Shown here: positions 19,273-28,395 of the stretch, piece after piece
Layout of the letters: every line of letters begins with the position of its first letter
Numbering within the stretch: position 1 is the first letter of the stretch
NCBI GenBank assembly: GCA_028820635.1
Contig: JAPPIG010000054.1
Span: 1-64,000 of the forward strand
DNA: 64,000 bases
Reading direction: 5' to 3'
Source: Candidatus Poribacteria bacterium
Lineage (GTDB): Bacteria; Poribacteria; WGA-4E; WGA-3G
The notes under the pieces: generated by a model
Seen by the model: the letters and a program-made list of their open reading frames with translations, nothing else
The model's database searches: none
Told to the model about the DNA's origin: nothing
Position numbers and translations under genes: made by a program

Positions 19273-19291
19273 TATACCTCAGGGAGGTATA
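19273..19291. promoter_or_regulatory. Operator-like palindrome upstream of an HTH gene
   Basis: TATACCTC-AGG-GAGGTATA is a perfect 8-bp inverted repeat 43 bp before the HTH start at 19335. The half-site TACCTC/GAGGTA recurs in the palindrome at 26483-26501 before the primase gene. Confidence 0.55.
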
Positions 19292-19334
19292 CTATGGACA
19301 TTACATTATGATTATGTTTTAGGTGGTGTTCACA

Positions 19335-19682
19335 ATGAATAAAAAAGAAATACAACTACTCAAGAAAGCAAATCAGCTTGTCAATGAGGCAGTTCCGCTT
19401 GCACAGATAAAAAAGCGGTGCGGTCTTTCTTACAAACAATTGCTACGTCTCTCCAAAATGCCTGAATGGGAGGATACCGTTATTCTTCGTCAAGGGGAGA
19501 AATCGTCTCCGATCTGGGTACCGAGAAGGTGCACACGAAATATGAAAGAATTTGTGTCTCGGAACTATGATACCTGGGAGCCAAAGCTAACTGTCGAACT
19601 TTTTGCATGGCTTTTCGGTCGGTCTGAGAGGACTATTTATAGATGGATTTCTGAACAACGAAATAAAACAGATAAAAAATAA
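19335..19682 (+). CDS. Small HTH DNA-binding protein
   Basis: The start is the ATG at 19335, preceded by AGGTGG; an in-frame GTG at 19323 would add four residues. The product has 115 residues with two HTH-like segments: PLAQIKKRCGLSYKQLLRLSKM (about 23-44) and LFGRSERTIYRWISEQRN near the C-terminus. The second looks like a homeodomain-type or resolvase-type HTH. It is probably the regulator of the neighbouring element, since a palindromic site lies in front of it and a similar one lies in front of the primase gene. A decayed copy of its 3' end is at 27541. Confidence 0.7.
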   Translation: MNKKEIQLLKKANQLVNEAVPLAQIKKRCGLSYKQLLRLSKMPEWEDTVILRQGEKSSPIWVPRRCTRNMKEFVSRNYDTWEPKLTVELFAWLFGRSERTIYRWISEQRNKTDKK

Positions 19683-19777
19683 AAAATTCTCGTTTTTTGT
19701 GTTCCGTGTGCAGAATCCGCGGATACTGACACTATTTTACCTTGAAATCTGATATATCAGTCGGGACGTGATGTCGT
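19606..19777 (+). repeat. Left copy of a direct repeat (HTH gene end plus 95 bp)
   Basis: This copy contains the last codons of the HTH gene and the following noncoding part. The stretch 19717-19776 matches 27645-27704 at 58 of 60 positions by eye and includes the palindrome CTGATATATCAG. Together with the right copy it brackets about 7.9 kb. Confidence 0.8.
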
Positions 19778-19798
19778 GAGACCGTCTGATTTATTGCC

Positions 19799-20259
19799 AA
19801 TAGACTGTTTCCGAAGCAGCGATATACAAAACAGCATTGGTATATAGTATCAGCACAGCAAGCAGTTTATTATATTCGCCTGCTTTATACGTACTTACTA
19901 CGCTTTATCATAATTTATATGATCCAATCAATCCGTGCGATTGCATGGTCTCTGCTCATCAGTTCTCCTTAAATCTGGTCAAATCATCTCCAGACTCATA
20001 GTAGAATAGATAAAGTTTAGCAGAGGCGATGAATAATTAAAAGAAAATTTCAAACCATTTAATATTTATGAGATACACTGTAGTAAATACCTATGCAATA
20101 AGATTCAAAACACCCATCTCATTTACACACCGCCACACCAGACTACACATAACGACATCAAACTTTTTCATGACGATTTGTCGTTTCTACAACATCCAGA
20201 ACATATCGAGAGAAAATCAGTAATTTATGAGTAATAACTATTACCAAACGTTCGGTTTG
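19799..20259. other. Noncoding AT-rich stretch
   Basis: I see no gene. The segment lies between the left direct repeat and the tnpB remains and is AT-rich with many stops in all frames. It could hold the left end of the tnpB element. Confidence 0.4.
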
Positions 20260-20290
20260 AAAGCCCCGTCTTTCAAGGCAGGGATGAAAA
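20258..20290. repeat. Hairpin typical of IS200/IS605 element ends
   Basis: The sequence around GCCCCGTCTTTCAAGGCAGGGA forms a GC-rich imperfect hairpin of the type found at the ends of IS605-group elements (and within their guide RNAs). It sits about 150 bp from the broken tnpB frame. Confidence 0.5.
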
Positions 20291-20435
20291 ACCGCTAACG
20301 TCTCCATTTATCAAAAACTTGATTTAGTTCAAGAAATGTGATATGCTCTTTAGACATCGTTGTGGTGGATTCAACCTTCCGCTTGGAAGTGTCACTACAC
20401 CATTTTGAAGTGGTATCACGATGTGAAGAAAAACG

Positions 20436-21280
20436 ATGTCCATCACAAAAACACGGAAAGTTAAACGGACATCTCAATTAGACGATCTTGCGCGTGCGTC
20501 TGGGCGTTGCTATTCCAAAGTTATGTCGCTTGTTCGGAAAACATAAACAGAAAAGCTACGGTTCAGTGCAAAAGTATCTGCGTCACAAGGAATATGCGTT
20601 GCATTCTCAATCCATATAGGCATGTGCGGATTCCTACTTTGATTCGCTTTCAAGTTTTTTTGAGGATCGCAAATCTAATCCTGATGCGAAGCCACTAAAG
20701 CGAACACCAAGATGTTTCAAGGTGCGTTGGAAGTCAGCTGCGATCCGTCTAAAATACAACCCACTGATACTCTCCAACGGTAGAGGGAGAGAACCTATAA
20801 TCCCTGAGAATGTCCCAGAAATACCTACAGTCAATCTCATAAATCGTTCCGTAACCCAAAATGGCGGGGCACAGAGACCTCGCCCTACAAAATGATTTAT
20901 GAGATACGTTTTAACATGTTGAGATGTCTTTCAAGCGCGGACACTACTATTTTGCGCTTGTCTACAAAGTTGATGTTCCTCTGAAACAGGACACAGGTAT
21001 TATTGTTTCTGTTGATATGGGTGAAATCCACCCGATTGTGAGTTTTGGTGGTAAGAGAACTACTATCTATAATGGTAGACTTCTCTGATACATCAAACAA
21101 TATATAGAGGTCTAAAACCCATTTCTCTGATAAAATGAATAGATGCAAGAAGCGATCTAAACGCTGGCATTGACTTCTGAAAGCGAAACGTAAGACTTTG
21201 GACAAACTTGACGATCAAATCAAGGATGCCGAACATAAAATCACTGTTGCTTTAGCACGGGAAATATGTCATCGATTATG
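20436..21280 (+). pseudogene. tnpB: TnpB (IS200/IS605 OrfB) remnant
   Basis: Translating across frames from the ATG at 20436 gives TKTRKVKRTSQLDDLARASG, SYGSVQKYLRHKEYALHSQS, TPRCFKVRWKSAAIRLKYNP, YYFALVYKVDVPLKQDTG, then SVDMGEIHPIVSFGGKRTTIYNGRL. These blocks are characteristic of TnpB/OrfB nucleases, with the RuvC-I aspartate in VDMGEIHP. Several stops (for example after the VRKT segment and after NGRLL) and missing zinc-finger cysteines show decay. No TnpA was found nearby. Confidence 0.8.
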
Positions 21281-21395
21281 ATTGTCAAGTTTCATTAGGT
21301 GTAATCTTCGTTTGGTAGACTTGTTTAGCAATCGGTTCTGGTGGACAAGGCTGATGATAGCAGTTGGGTAGTATACTCAAAAAATGCAGTGTGTC

Positions 21396-22646
21396 TTACT
21401 GTCTATTTCGGAGTTCATGCGTAAAAGCAGTCAGATCGTTTATGGGCATAAAGACAAGGCTAAGATATGCGTTGAGTTCAGAAAGTTTATCGTCTGGCAA
21501 ATCCTGATCATCCACAAAAGAGTTCCTATATCCCTGCAAGACGGTCTCATATTCCTGCAAGTCCCGCGAATTTATTGTAGTATATCCTTTTGAAGAAAAT
21601 ATTTCACAGAATTTTGTTGGGTTGTTTCCGAAGTAGAAAAACGTTTGCGGTCGTTGTGCTGATTGCGTTTTACCTTCGGGATCATAGAATTTGAGCCTGC
21701 TTTTTGGGTGGCAATGGGCTGTTGATGTTTCAAGTGCTTGTTGAAACCATGCTGTTTCCGAACATGTGTCGGTAAGCAGTATCGCCTCTGATATATCATT
21801 GCTTAGATAGTGATTTATGAGTTTTGGGACGAACTGGTTTATCAGCTCACTCTTGAACGGCGGATTCATAAACACCTTGCCTGCCCATTTCTTATTTAAT
21901 CCGTTATCTTGTTTAGTGTATATCTTTTCCGCCTGAACGATTTCATTTGCTTTTTCGGACGATGCTGGATCAAGGTCAATCTCACCTAATACCGCTTGGA
22001 CTGCATCTATATACTCTTTTGGAGTATACCACTCATATTCACCTGTTGTGGAACCTAAGTATTTGTTTTGTTTTTTGTCTTTAAGTGCTTGTAATTCACG
22101 TTCTGCTTTTTCTCTTTTTTCACGTTCTTGTTGTATTATCTCACCTGCGGACTTCTCACCAGAAATAACCTCTTGAGCTCGTCCAAGTTCTGAAACCTGT
22201 TTTGCTCTATCAATTGATGCTGGCCCCACCTGTGCTGTTTTTGCTAACTGTTGAGTGCTTTTCAAATTCCGTTTGGAACTTGAAAATACTTGTGTTTTTC
22301 TGTCACCGCCACGTTTTTTACGATATTCACTTACTTCAACAACAATCTGTGCTCGTTGTGATGCGGTTAAATGTCGGCGGTGGATGTTTTGTGAGATTAC
22401 ATAGTCGCTTGGATTTATTGACGATGGGAGTTGAACAAAATCAATGGTATCTAACAGATTGAGTTCAGATGCTATTTTGTATCTGTGCCATCCATCTAAG
22501 ATTTGATTTTGATATATGATAATTTCTTTGTTAAGAATACCTTTATTTTTTATATCATTTTTCAGTTCTTGGTATTCGTTATCAGTTAAATCTCTGAATA
22601 GCGATGAGAGATCGTGACGGGTGTAAAATGTCTTTTCTTTTGGCAT
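21396..22646 (-). CDS. ParB-like nuclease domain fused to phage-type adenine methyltransferase
   Basis: The start at 22646 was chosen because AGGAG lies 7 nt upstream; two earlier in-frame ATGs fit less well. The N-terminal ParB/Spo0J domain has LDGWHRYKIASEL (the GxHR-like motif) and IHRRHLTASQRAQ. A central KRNLKSTQQLAKTAQVGPASIDRAKQV segment is the HTH. The C-terminus is a Dam-type phage N6-adenine methylase with EWYTPKEYIDAVQ, EIDLDPASS and VFMNPPF (catalytic NPPF). Such fusions are typical of phages and plasmids, where they protect or mark element DNA. It is transcribed toward the tnpB remains and lies downstream of the primase gene on the same strand. Confidence 0.85.
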   Translation of the reverse strand: MPKEKTFYTRHDLSSLFRDLTDNEYQELKNDIKNKGILNKEIIIYQNQILDGWHRYKIASELNLLDTIDFVQLPSSINPSDYVISQNIHRRHLTASQRAQIVVEVSEYRKKRGGDRKTQVFSSSKRNLKSTQQLAKTAQVGPASIDRAKQVSELGRAQEVISGEKSAGEIIQQEREKREKAERELQALKDKKQNKYLGSTTGEYEWYTPKEYIDAVQAVLGEIDLDPASSEKANEIVQAEKIYTKQDNGLNKKWAGKVFMNPPFKSELINQFVPKLINHYLSNDISEAILLTDTCSETAWFQQALETSTAHCHPKSRLKFYDPEGKTQSAQRPQTFFYFGNNPTKFCEIFSSKGYTTINSRDLQEYETVLQGYRNSFVDDQDLPDDKLSELNAYLSLVFMPINDLTAFTHELRNRQ

Positions 22647-22745
22647 GTTCATACTCCTATTTTCGGTAGGAAATTCCCCAAGCGGGTAGTTCCGTTTTTT
22701 CGCCGAATTCAACATTTTTTATATTGAACTCATAGCGAGTAACAT

Positions 22746-23040
22746 CTAAGGATCGTTGAAAGTGACCCGATAGTTTATCATAGAATATGCTAAATGACGA
22801 AAATCTAAACGGGTTTCTTTGAGTTTATCATAACTTAGAACGAGTTTCCGGTAAGCCCCTTGCCAACTGAAAGTTCGTTCCACTTTATATCGGTCTTTGT
22901 AGATTTCTTTATTAAACCACCGGAACTTGTGAGCAATAACCACAGGTTCTTTCGCATTCCGTCGGTTTGGACAGATTACTGGGATCAGTCCGTGTTCTCT
23001 AATAATCTCATGATTCGTCTTGGAATCAAAACCTGATCAA
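22746..23040 (-). pseudogene. IS5-family transposase, C-terminal remnant
   Basis: The frame reads GFDSKTNHEIIREHGLIPVI, then RWFNKEIYKDRYKVERTFSW (the DDE glutamate region Y-x2-R-x3-E-R-x-F-x-W), then LDFRHLAYSMINYR. These are typical of the C-terminal third of IS5-group transposases. No N-terminal part and no clear terminal repeats are present. Confidence 0.75.
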
Positions 23041-23268
23041 ATGGCACAGATTTTATCCTTTCACTGAAGTGTATATTTATTTTGAAGGGTCTACAGAAAT
23101 AAACAAGCATTATGCAAATCTAATACGATATAAAAATATTGACGCTATTTTGCCCAATTTTGTCAATTTCGGTTAACACTAAGATAATTTATTATACTAC
23201 ACGTTAAATGCCACAGTTGCTACAGAAACGCTGAATATGGCACATTCAGAATTTACTAAACGTTATAA

Positions 23269-23332
23269 AGTGTGTAAAAATTGACGTATGCCATAGGGTA
23301 CGTAATTTATTATACGTCAATTTTTACACACT
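23269..23332. terminator. 21-bp perfect inverted repeat at the end of the primase gene
   Basis: The arms at 23269-23289 and 23312-23332 are perfectly complementary over 21 bp with a 22-nt loop, and the right arm touches the stop codon of the primase gene. It ends in A/T-rich sequence on both sides and can act as a bidirectional terminator. The stem is much longer than usual, so a small mobile repeat is also possible. Confidence 0.6.
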
Positions 23333-26300
23333 TACTCAAAATCTTTGTTCTTCCAGTTGTAAAAAGTTTTCCTACTTTTGATGTTCAACTCAGCGCAAAT
23401 TTTTGCTACAGGTACGTTTTGTTCATCAAGTGTTTTCGCCCGTGCTTTTTTCTCAGCTTTCAACTCTTTTTGAGTTGGTTTAGTTTGACGATTTTCTTCT
23501 GCCGCGAAGTATCCTTGTAACTCTGATAGCTGCCAGTCGTCTTTTTTTTGGAAATCGAGCAGCTGCTTTTTGCGAAACTTTATCGGTGTAACGGGCATCT
23601 GTGAAACGGGTTCGGCAGAGAAAAGGATTGCGGTTTTGTTTTCATTTAATGCTTGACGAAGTCTCAAGATAGCTTGCATGTGTGCTTTTTCACAATGCAA
23701 GTTATAGATTTTCCGCACGCGTGGGTCAGTATATCGCATCACGTCTTTCAATGTTATACCATCAACTGTTTCGTCTGTGGTCTTGCGATCAAACGATAAA
23801 TCTTGGGCGTGTCTATAAATGCGTTTTGCTTCTGCTTTTATTACATCGGGTTGAGGTTCAAAACAGAATACAAAAACGACATCTCGGTTTCGGTATTCAT
23901 TTTTCCCTTGTGCACCTATATGGGTGTCAAGTGTGATATTTTCATGTGCGTTGATCTGTGCAAGAAGTGGGTCAATTGTGGTGTCTTGCAGGCGTTTTGC
24001 TCCGATAACAAGGACGCTATATTTTTCCGCAGTGTTCAGAATGATATTCAGAAAGTCGCGCAAGGTTGACTTAACACTTATGGGTTTATTGTTTTCGACA
24101 ATAAACAGACTGCGTTGAGGGTTGGCTTTGGAGAGTCCAAGAGAATATCTGCCTGTGCTAATTTGGTATAACAGGCAACCTTGTTTCCAAGGGGGTGGGT
24201 TACCTGTTATTGTTTCCACGTTTATGCCGGTGTCGTGGTAAACCTCACCAATCAAGTTGTCGGCATCTGATGCATTCATTGTGATACCGCGACGCGCAAT
24301 TATGCTTGGTGGTAGGTAAAACACGATAGCGTTACCGTCTGTTCGGTGGCATACGTGGCTATCGCTCTCTATAAAACGCCTTATATCAGCAACAAGATTA
24401 TGATAGACACGGGGGGCTTGTTCTGCTTCTTTTCTCAGGTCAATAAATCCGAGTCTCTCAAAGAGTGATAGATCGATAGAGCGCGTCTCAAGTTGATTAG
24501 GTATGATACCGTCTCTGGTAATACGTTCAGGTATTGTGCCAGGAGTGTCATCGTTATCATCTACAACCTCACACATGCGTGATTTATCGTTATAAATCAC
24601 TTCAGCGAAAAGTTTGCCTGTGGGGTGTTGTTGCCACACAAAACTAACAGGTATTCCCAATAACTCTTTATCAATGCGCATAGCGTCTGCTTTTGATAAT
24701 GTCATTGTCGCTGTCTGAAGTGAGTTACGTATATCCTCTGAACTTTGCTGTGTTGCCAAACCCTCAATCAGTTCTTTCAAAAACTGAGCAATATCTGACC
24801 AATCGGGCGAATATCTGATGTTGTTAAATGTTTGCAGCAGTGCATCAAGATTTATGATGCGTTTTTGTGTGAGGTCTGCAGGGTTGGGTTCATCAATCGC
24901 GAGGATGCAGTCTTTATCTCCTATCACGTTTTGAACACGGGATCGGTATATCTCGTCGGCAAAAAACGCCTCACCTTGCCAGAAATAGACGTGGTCTGTA
25001 AGCCGCTCATTCTGTAGTTGTGAAAGGTATCCGTCAACTTTACAAATATTGTATTTCTCACAACGCACGCGACAAAATTCTTTTACGGGCGAAAATCCTT
25101 TCGATGCGATGCTATTGCAGATTTCTGGGTGGATACAAGGACGGCATTCTATATCCGTTCCAAACGGTAAGGTTCCCCAATTGGAGTCCTTACGGTTCCA
25201 CATGCGTGATTTATGCAGATACGAATTTTTGCCATTGCGTATTGCCTCATCATAAGCTTCTACTGCCTTTTTCTGTGTCTGTGTGACATAAGTTAGCTTC
25301 TCGGCTGTGGCGATGGTGACGGTGGTTTTACCGGTCTGTGCGGGCGTGATGATATTCAAGAGGTGCTGCGTGTCTGTGTCCCGGGTTTTCTGTTCCCATG
25401 CCAAAATCTGCTTCTTCATGGCGGCTTGTGTCTTTTCATACACTGTTGTTTCTGGAGGCGTGCCTGTGATGTGAAGTCTATCGGGGGCGGTTCTGTTCCG
25501 TTTGGGTTTGACAACCTCCCAAAATTCACGGCAGTTGTGGCAAAATCCACTGATTCCGTCTGTCTGTGTATCCTTGTAGTATTGCGCCGCGCCATGCGAT
25601 TTTGTATGTTTCGTTACTTGGCAAGGATAATTGCTTCTGCGTGATTTATATTCGTCTGCTTCGCCTGTAGATATCCACTCCAGATCGCTTGGTAAGTCGT
25701 CAACGATTTTCACATCATCAGAGGGAGGTGGTTTCTTATTGTTTTTCTGCTTCTTCTCTTGCTTTGGCGGGGCAGGCACGTGGATTTTAGATTTGAGATT
25801 ATCTATAATCTCAAAAAGCGCGTCTATATCCGAAATTACAGGTAAATCAAACAGGTCTCCTGTTAGGATTTGGTATCGTGCATCCCATCGCGACAATCCT
25901 TTATCGCCAAATATTTCAAGGTATAGTGCTTCACGTGTGCCTGTCTCCTGATTCCACTTTGCGATATATTCCCGGTTTTCTGTATTTCGGGGGTGGACGT
26001 GACTTGGAGTCCGGCAACTATAGCGGAGTCCACCAGATTTTGAAAGTGTGAGACAGGGGTTTGGTGTGAGCTCCAATAATGCGGACAGAGTCTCCAGTAA
26101 GATGGCAGGGTGATCTTGAACGATGGCAAACTCAAAATCAAGATCGGTTAAGTTATCGCTCGGCGTGCCTGTATATACTTGAATGCCGTAACTTTGTTTC
26201 CAACTTGTTTGCTGCCAGTCATTAAAACCGTAGCGTGTTTGCCAATCTTTACCTGCAGGGGCTGCGTATTGTTCTATCGGGCTTCCATTGCTCCCTATGG

Positions 26301-26478
26301 GGAAGATGCTGAGCCGTGCTTTTTCAAAATCGCGTGGGACAGCGGATTGTGGTTTACCGTCTCGGCTCGCGTAATAGATGGAATATCGGTCACGGGTAAG
26401 TTGTGTTTTGTGGGCTTGTAAAGGTTGCTTGTTACGAGCAATACATCGTTGTATTAAGTTATCTAAAATGTGTGTCAT
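23332..26478 (-). CDS. Replicative primase-helicase of a mobile element, Cys-rich
   Basis: The 1048-residue protein shows an archaeo-eukaryotic primase-like N-terminus (DLDFE at 112-116, SKSGGLRYS at 146-154), a zinc-ribbon-like group (C286, C313, C316), a P-loop ITPAQTGKTT (377-386) and LAIDEP (526-531, Walker B). A cysteine cluster between them (C445, C448, C454, C469, C473, C479) recalls the Fe-S domain of XPD/DinG helicases. A C-terminal HTH (VAKICAELNIKSRKTFYNW) ends the protein. It probably primes and unwinds element DNA during replication. A palindrome covers the ribosome site. Primase activity and the metal cluster are inferred from motifs. Confidence 0.75.
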   Translation of the reverse strand: MTHILDNLIQRCIARNKQPLQAHKTQLTRDRYSIYYASRDGKPQSAVPRDFEKARLSIFPIGSNGSPIEQYAAPAGKDWQTRYGFNDWQQTSWKQSYGIQVYTGTPSDNLTDLDFEFAIVQDHPAILLETLSALLELTPNPCLTLSKSGGLRYSCRTPSHVHPRNTENREYIAKWNQETGTREALYLEIFGDKGLSRWDARYQILTGDLFDLPVISDIDALFEIIDNLKSKIHVPAPPKQEKKQKNNKKPPPSDDVKIVDDLPSDLEWISTGEADEYKSRRSNYPCQVTKHTKSHGAAQYYKDTQTDGISGFCHNCREFWEVVKPKRNRTAPDRLHITGTPPETTVYEKTQAAMKKQILAWEQKTRDTDTQHLLNIITPAQTGKTTVTIATAEKLTYVTQTQKKAVEAYDEAIRNGKNSYLHKSRMWNRKDSNWGTLPFGTDIECRPCIHPEICNSIASKGFSPVKEFCRVRCEKYNICKVDGYLSQLQNERLTDHVYFWQGEAFFADEIYRSRVQNVIGDKDCILAIDEPNPADLTQKRIINLDALLQTFNNIRYSPDWSDIAQFLKELIEGLATQQSSEDIRNSLQTATMTLSKADAMRIDKELLGIPVSFVWQQHPTGKLFAEVIYNDKSRMCEVVDDNDDTPGTIPERITRDGIIPNQLETRSIDLSLFERLGFIDLRKEAEQAPRVYHNLVADIRRFIESDSHVCHRTDGNAIVFYLPPSIIARRGITMNASDADNLIGEVYHDTGINVETITGNPPPWKQGCLLYQISTGRYSLGLSKANPQRSLFIVENNKPISVKSTLRDFLNIILNTAEKYSVLVIGAKRLQDTTIDPLLAQINAHENITLDTHIGAQGKNEYRNRDVVFVFCFEPQPDVIKAEAKRIYRHAQDLSFDRKTTDETVDGITLKDVMRYTDPRVRKIYNLHCEKAHMQAILRLRQALNENKTAILFSAEPVSQMPVTPIKFRKKQLLDFQKKDDWQLSELQGYFAAEENRQTKPTQKELKAEKKARAKTLDEQNVPVAKICAELNIKSRKTFYNWKNKDFE

Positions 26479-26482
26479 TACG

Positions 26483-26501
26483 GGTTACCTCATAGGTAAC
26501 C
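26483..26501. promoter_or_regulatory. Palindromic operator over the primase translation start
   Basis: GGTTACCT-CAT-AGGTAACC is a perfect 8-bp inverted repeat ending 5 bp from the primase ATG and containing its GAGGT ribosome site on the minus strand. A bound repressor or an RNA hairpin here would limit initiator synthesis. Confidence 0.6.
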
Positions 26502-26534
26502 GTCATTGGTAGACAGGATATTACAAAATATTTG

Positions 26535-26563
26535 TTGTTCAAAATGTACAAATATCGTATAAT
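26535..26563 (+). promoter_or_regulatory. Near-consensus promoter divergent from the primase gene
   Basis: TTGTTC (26535-26540) and TATAAT (26558-26563) are 17 nt apart, which puts the transcription start near 26570. Confidence 0.7.
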
Positions 26564-26569
26564 ATAGAC

Positions 26570-26680
26570 ATGATTATTGCTATCTGCCAAAAAGCAAAAT
26601 CTGTCTATGTATCCGGTCAAAAGTCGTCTGACGGTTACATCTTTTGGAAGCCGCGCACAAAGCGCGGCTTTGCTTTTAAG
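26570..26680 (+). ncRNA. Candidate small RNA (about 110 nt) or leaderless micro-ORF
   Basis: A strong promoter at 26535-26563 and an intrinsic terminator at 26649-26678 delimit a short transcript. An ATG sits exactly at the predicted start and opens a 56-codon frame running past the terminator to 26740, so a leaderless peptide is the alternative. The RNA contains GACGGTTAC, also found in the primase leader, which hints at control of the primase gene. The function is inferred. Confidence 0.5.
26649..26678 (+). terminator. Rho-independent terminator
   Basis: A perfect 8-bp GC-rich stem (AGCCGCGC/GCGCGGCT) with a 5-nt loop is followed by TTGCTTTT. Confidence 0.8.
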
Positions 26681-26922
26681 TATAAAAATTTGATCGGTGT
26701 TGTTCTCTCATCATTAGTGCCTATCGGTTCTCATGGTTAGCCTTCCTGTTTTTCACACAAGCCTTGCTTGAGGGTGCTTGTGAGTCCCTCGTTTTTACAG
26801 ATAATACTTTGTATTTTTGACGCGCTTGAGTCCCTTGTTTGTCGTATGCGCCAAAGAGCAAAAATGCGAAGATTGGTTATGGTCGTCTTGTATAGATATA
26901 ACCACCGAGAAATACCTATTCA

Positions 26923-27465
26923 TCACAAGTCGAAAGAGCAGATCATATCCCACTCTTCCTGAGATTTAGCTCTTATTTCCGCTTTGTATCTTCTATTAAC
27001 AAAACTCACCATAGACCTTAAAAATTTTTCCTCACGAGCAACATTTTCACCTTCCTTTTTCATGAAAGCAATATGGAAACGACTATTGTTAACTAATATA
27101 CTAAAAAAGACATTCATAAATTCAGAATAAACTAATATACGGGGCACTTGATCATTCCACTCACCACTGTTTATGTAAGCGACGTATACTTGATGAATTT
27201 CTTTTATGCAATTTTCACATAGAATTGTTTTATCAGTCTCATGTTTTTCACAGTTATCAACAAGAAAATCCTTAAACGTTACGTCCTCATAATGTTGAAA
27301 AATAAATTCGTCGCAGCAATCAAACGAGAACTGCTTTCGCTGATTTTCTTTCGCAAGTGCTTGCTCCAGTTCTTCTCGACGTTTACGTTCAACTTTTTTT
27401 CGTTGCTCATCTTTATAGTTTTTGCGGGCATCTTTTGGTGTATGAACACCAAAAATTAATTTCAT
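26923..27465 (-). CDS. Hypothetical protein with basic coiled-coil N-terminus
   Basis: The protein has 180 residues and AAAGGAG upstream of its ATG. It starts with a highly charged helix (DEQRKKVERKRREELEQALA), followed by a cysteine pair region (CCDEF, CEKH, CENC) that could bind a metal, and an alpha/beta-looking remainder (VYSEFMNVFFSILVNN). I do not recognise it. It lies within the direct-repeat-bounded element, upstream of the primase on the same strand. Confidence 0.65.
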   Translation of the reverse strand: MKLIFGVHTPKDARKNYKDEQRKKVERKRREELEQALAKENQRKQFSFDCCDEFIFQHYEDVTFKDFLVDNCEKHETDKTILCENCIKEIHQVYVAYINSGEWNDQVPRILVYSEFMNVFFSILVNNSRFHIAFMKKEGENVAREEKFLRSMVSFVNRRYKAEIRAKSQEEWDMICSFDL

Positions 27466-27540
27466 TTTTAACTACTCCTTTAGTTTTTAAATCGCTGCTA
27501 ATGGTACAGATGTTTCTGGACTTTCTACTAAGCAGCTAAC

Positions 27541-27704
27541 GTGGCTTTTTGGTCAGTCAGAGTAGACTATATATCGTTGAATTTCCGAACAAAGAAATAA
27601 CCAATAGCAATTAAATTCTCGTTTTTGTGTTCCGTATGCCGATCCCGCGGATACTGACACTATTTTACCTCGAAATCTGATATATCAGTCGGGGCGTGAT
27701 GTCG
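27541..27704 (+). repeat. Right copy of the direct repeat, with decayed HTH gene tail
   Basis: The first part corresponds to the end of the HTH gene at 19335 but carries in-frame stops (TAG within the SERTIYR segment, TGA in the RWISEQ segment). The rest is the conserved noncoding block with CTGATATATCAG. See the left copy at 19606-19777. Confidence 0.8.
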
Positions 27705-27943
27705 GCAATCTCCCTGATTTCTTAGCATCAGTAAGTTAATATTTTACTGGTATTGCGTAATTTGGATAGGATTTACGATCTGAACATTGCTTTTTTAGTA
27801 AATTGTAGGCAATGTTTGATGTCGAAATAGTCTGTTCAACTGCTTGAATATTTTCCTTCCCCGCTTTATTATAGGTTTTGTGGCGCAATATTATGGACTT
27901 TCGACCACAGATACGACCACAGATACAAAGAACTCCAAACTTT

Positions 27944-28339
27944 TTAGTTTTTGCGTGGTTTTCTGCGCTTTCTACGTTTTTTCGGCATTTGATTTTTTCT
28001 TTGGTGCTTCCCTTGTTTGAACATTTCCTTAAAATCTACTTGATCTACACGGAATTGAATTGTAAACCAATCTTCATGGCCGCACTTTGGGCATTTCACA
28101 TGCAAATCGGTATCTATGAATGAATCAATAGGATCAGGGTTGATAGGCGGGAAGATATGCAGTATATCAAGTTTCGTTCCGTCCAAACATATAACGCAAT
28201 CTATTGAAAACGAACCACTATAATTTTCCGCACGTTCTCTTGCTTCTTTTACGTATTGCGGTCTTTCAGTTGAAAGCTTCGATATACAACTTCTGACTTC
28301 TTGGTAGTGTTGTTCACGTTTTGTATTATTGTTTAACAT
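27944..28339 (-). CDS. Hypothetical zinc-ribbon-like protein
   Basis: The protein has 131 residues, with AAAAGGAG upstream of the start. It contains CVIC near residue 48 and KCPKCGHEDWF near 82, possibly a two-knuckle zinc site, and ends in a very basic tail (KKRRKRRKPRKN) suited to nucleic-acid binding. No family is recognised. The gene lies just outside the right direct repeat and in line with the 180-residue gene. Confidence 0.65.
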   Translation of the reverse strand: MLNNNTKREQHYQEVRSCISKLSTERPQYVKEARERAENYSGSFSIDCVICLDGTKLDILHIFPPINPDPIDSFIDTDLHVKCPKCGHEDWFTIQFRVDQVDFKEMFKQGKHQRKNQMPKKRRKRRKPRKN

Positions 28340-28395
28340 TCATTTACTCCTTTTAATACCTACAAACCTATAACAGATAAAGGTTTATAGCGTGT

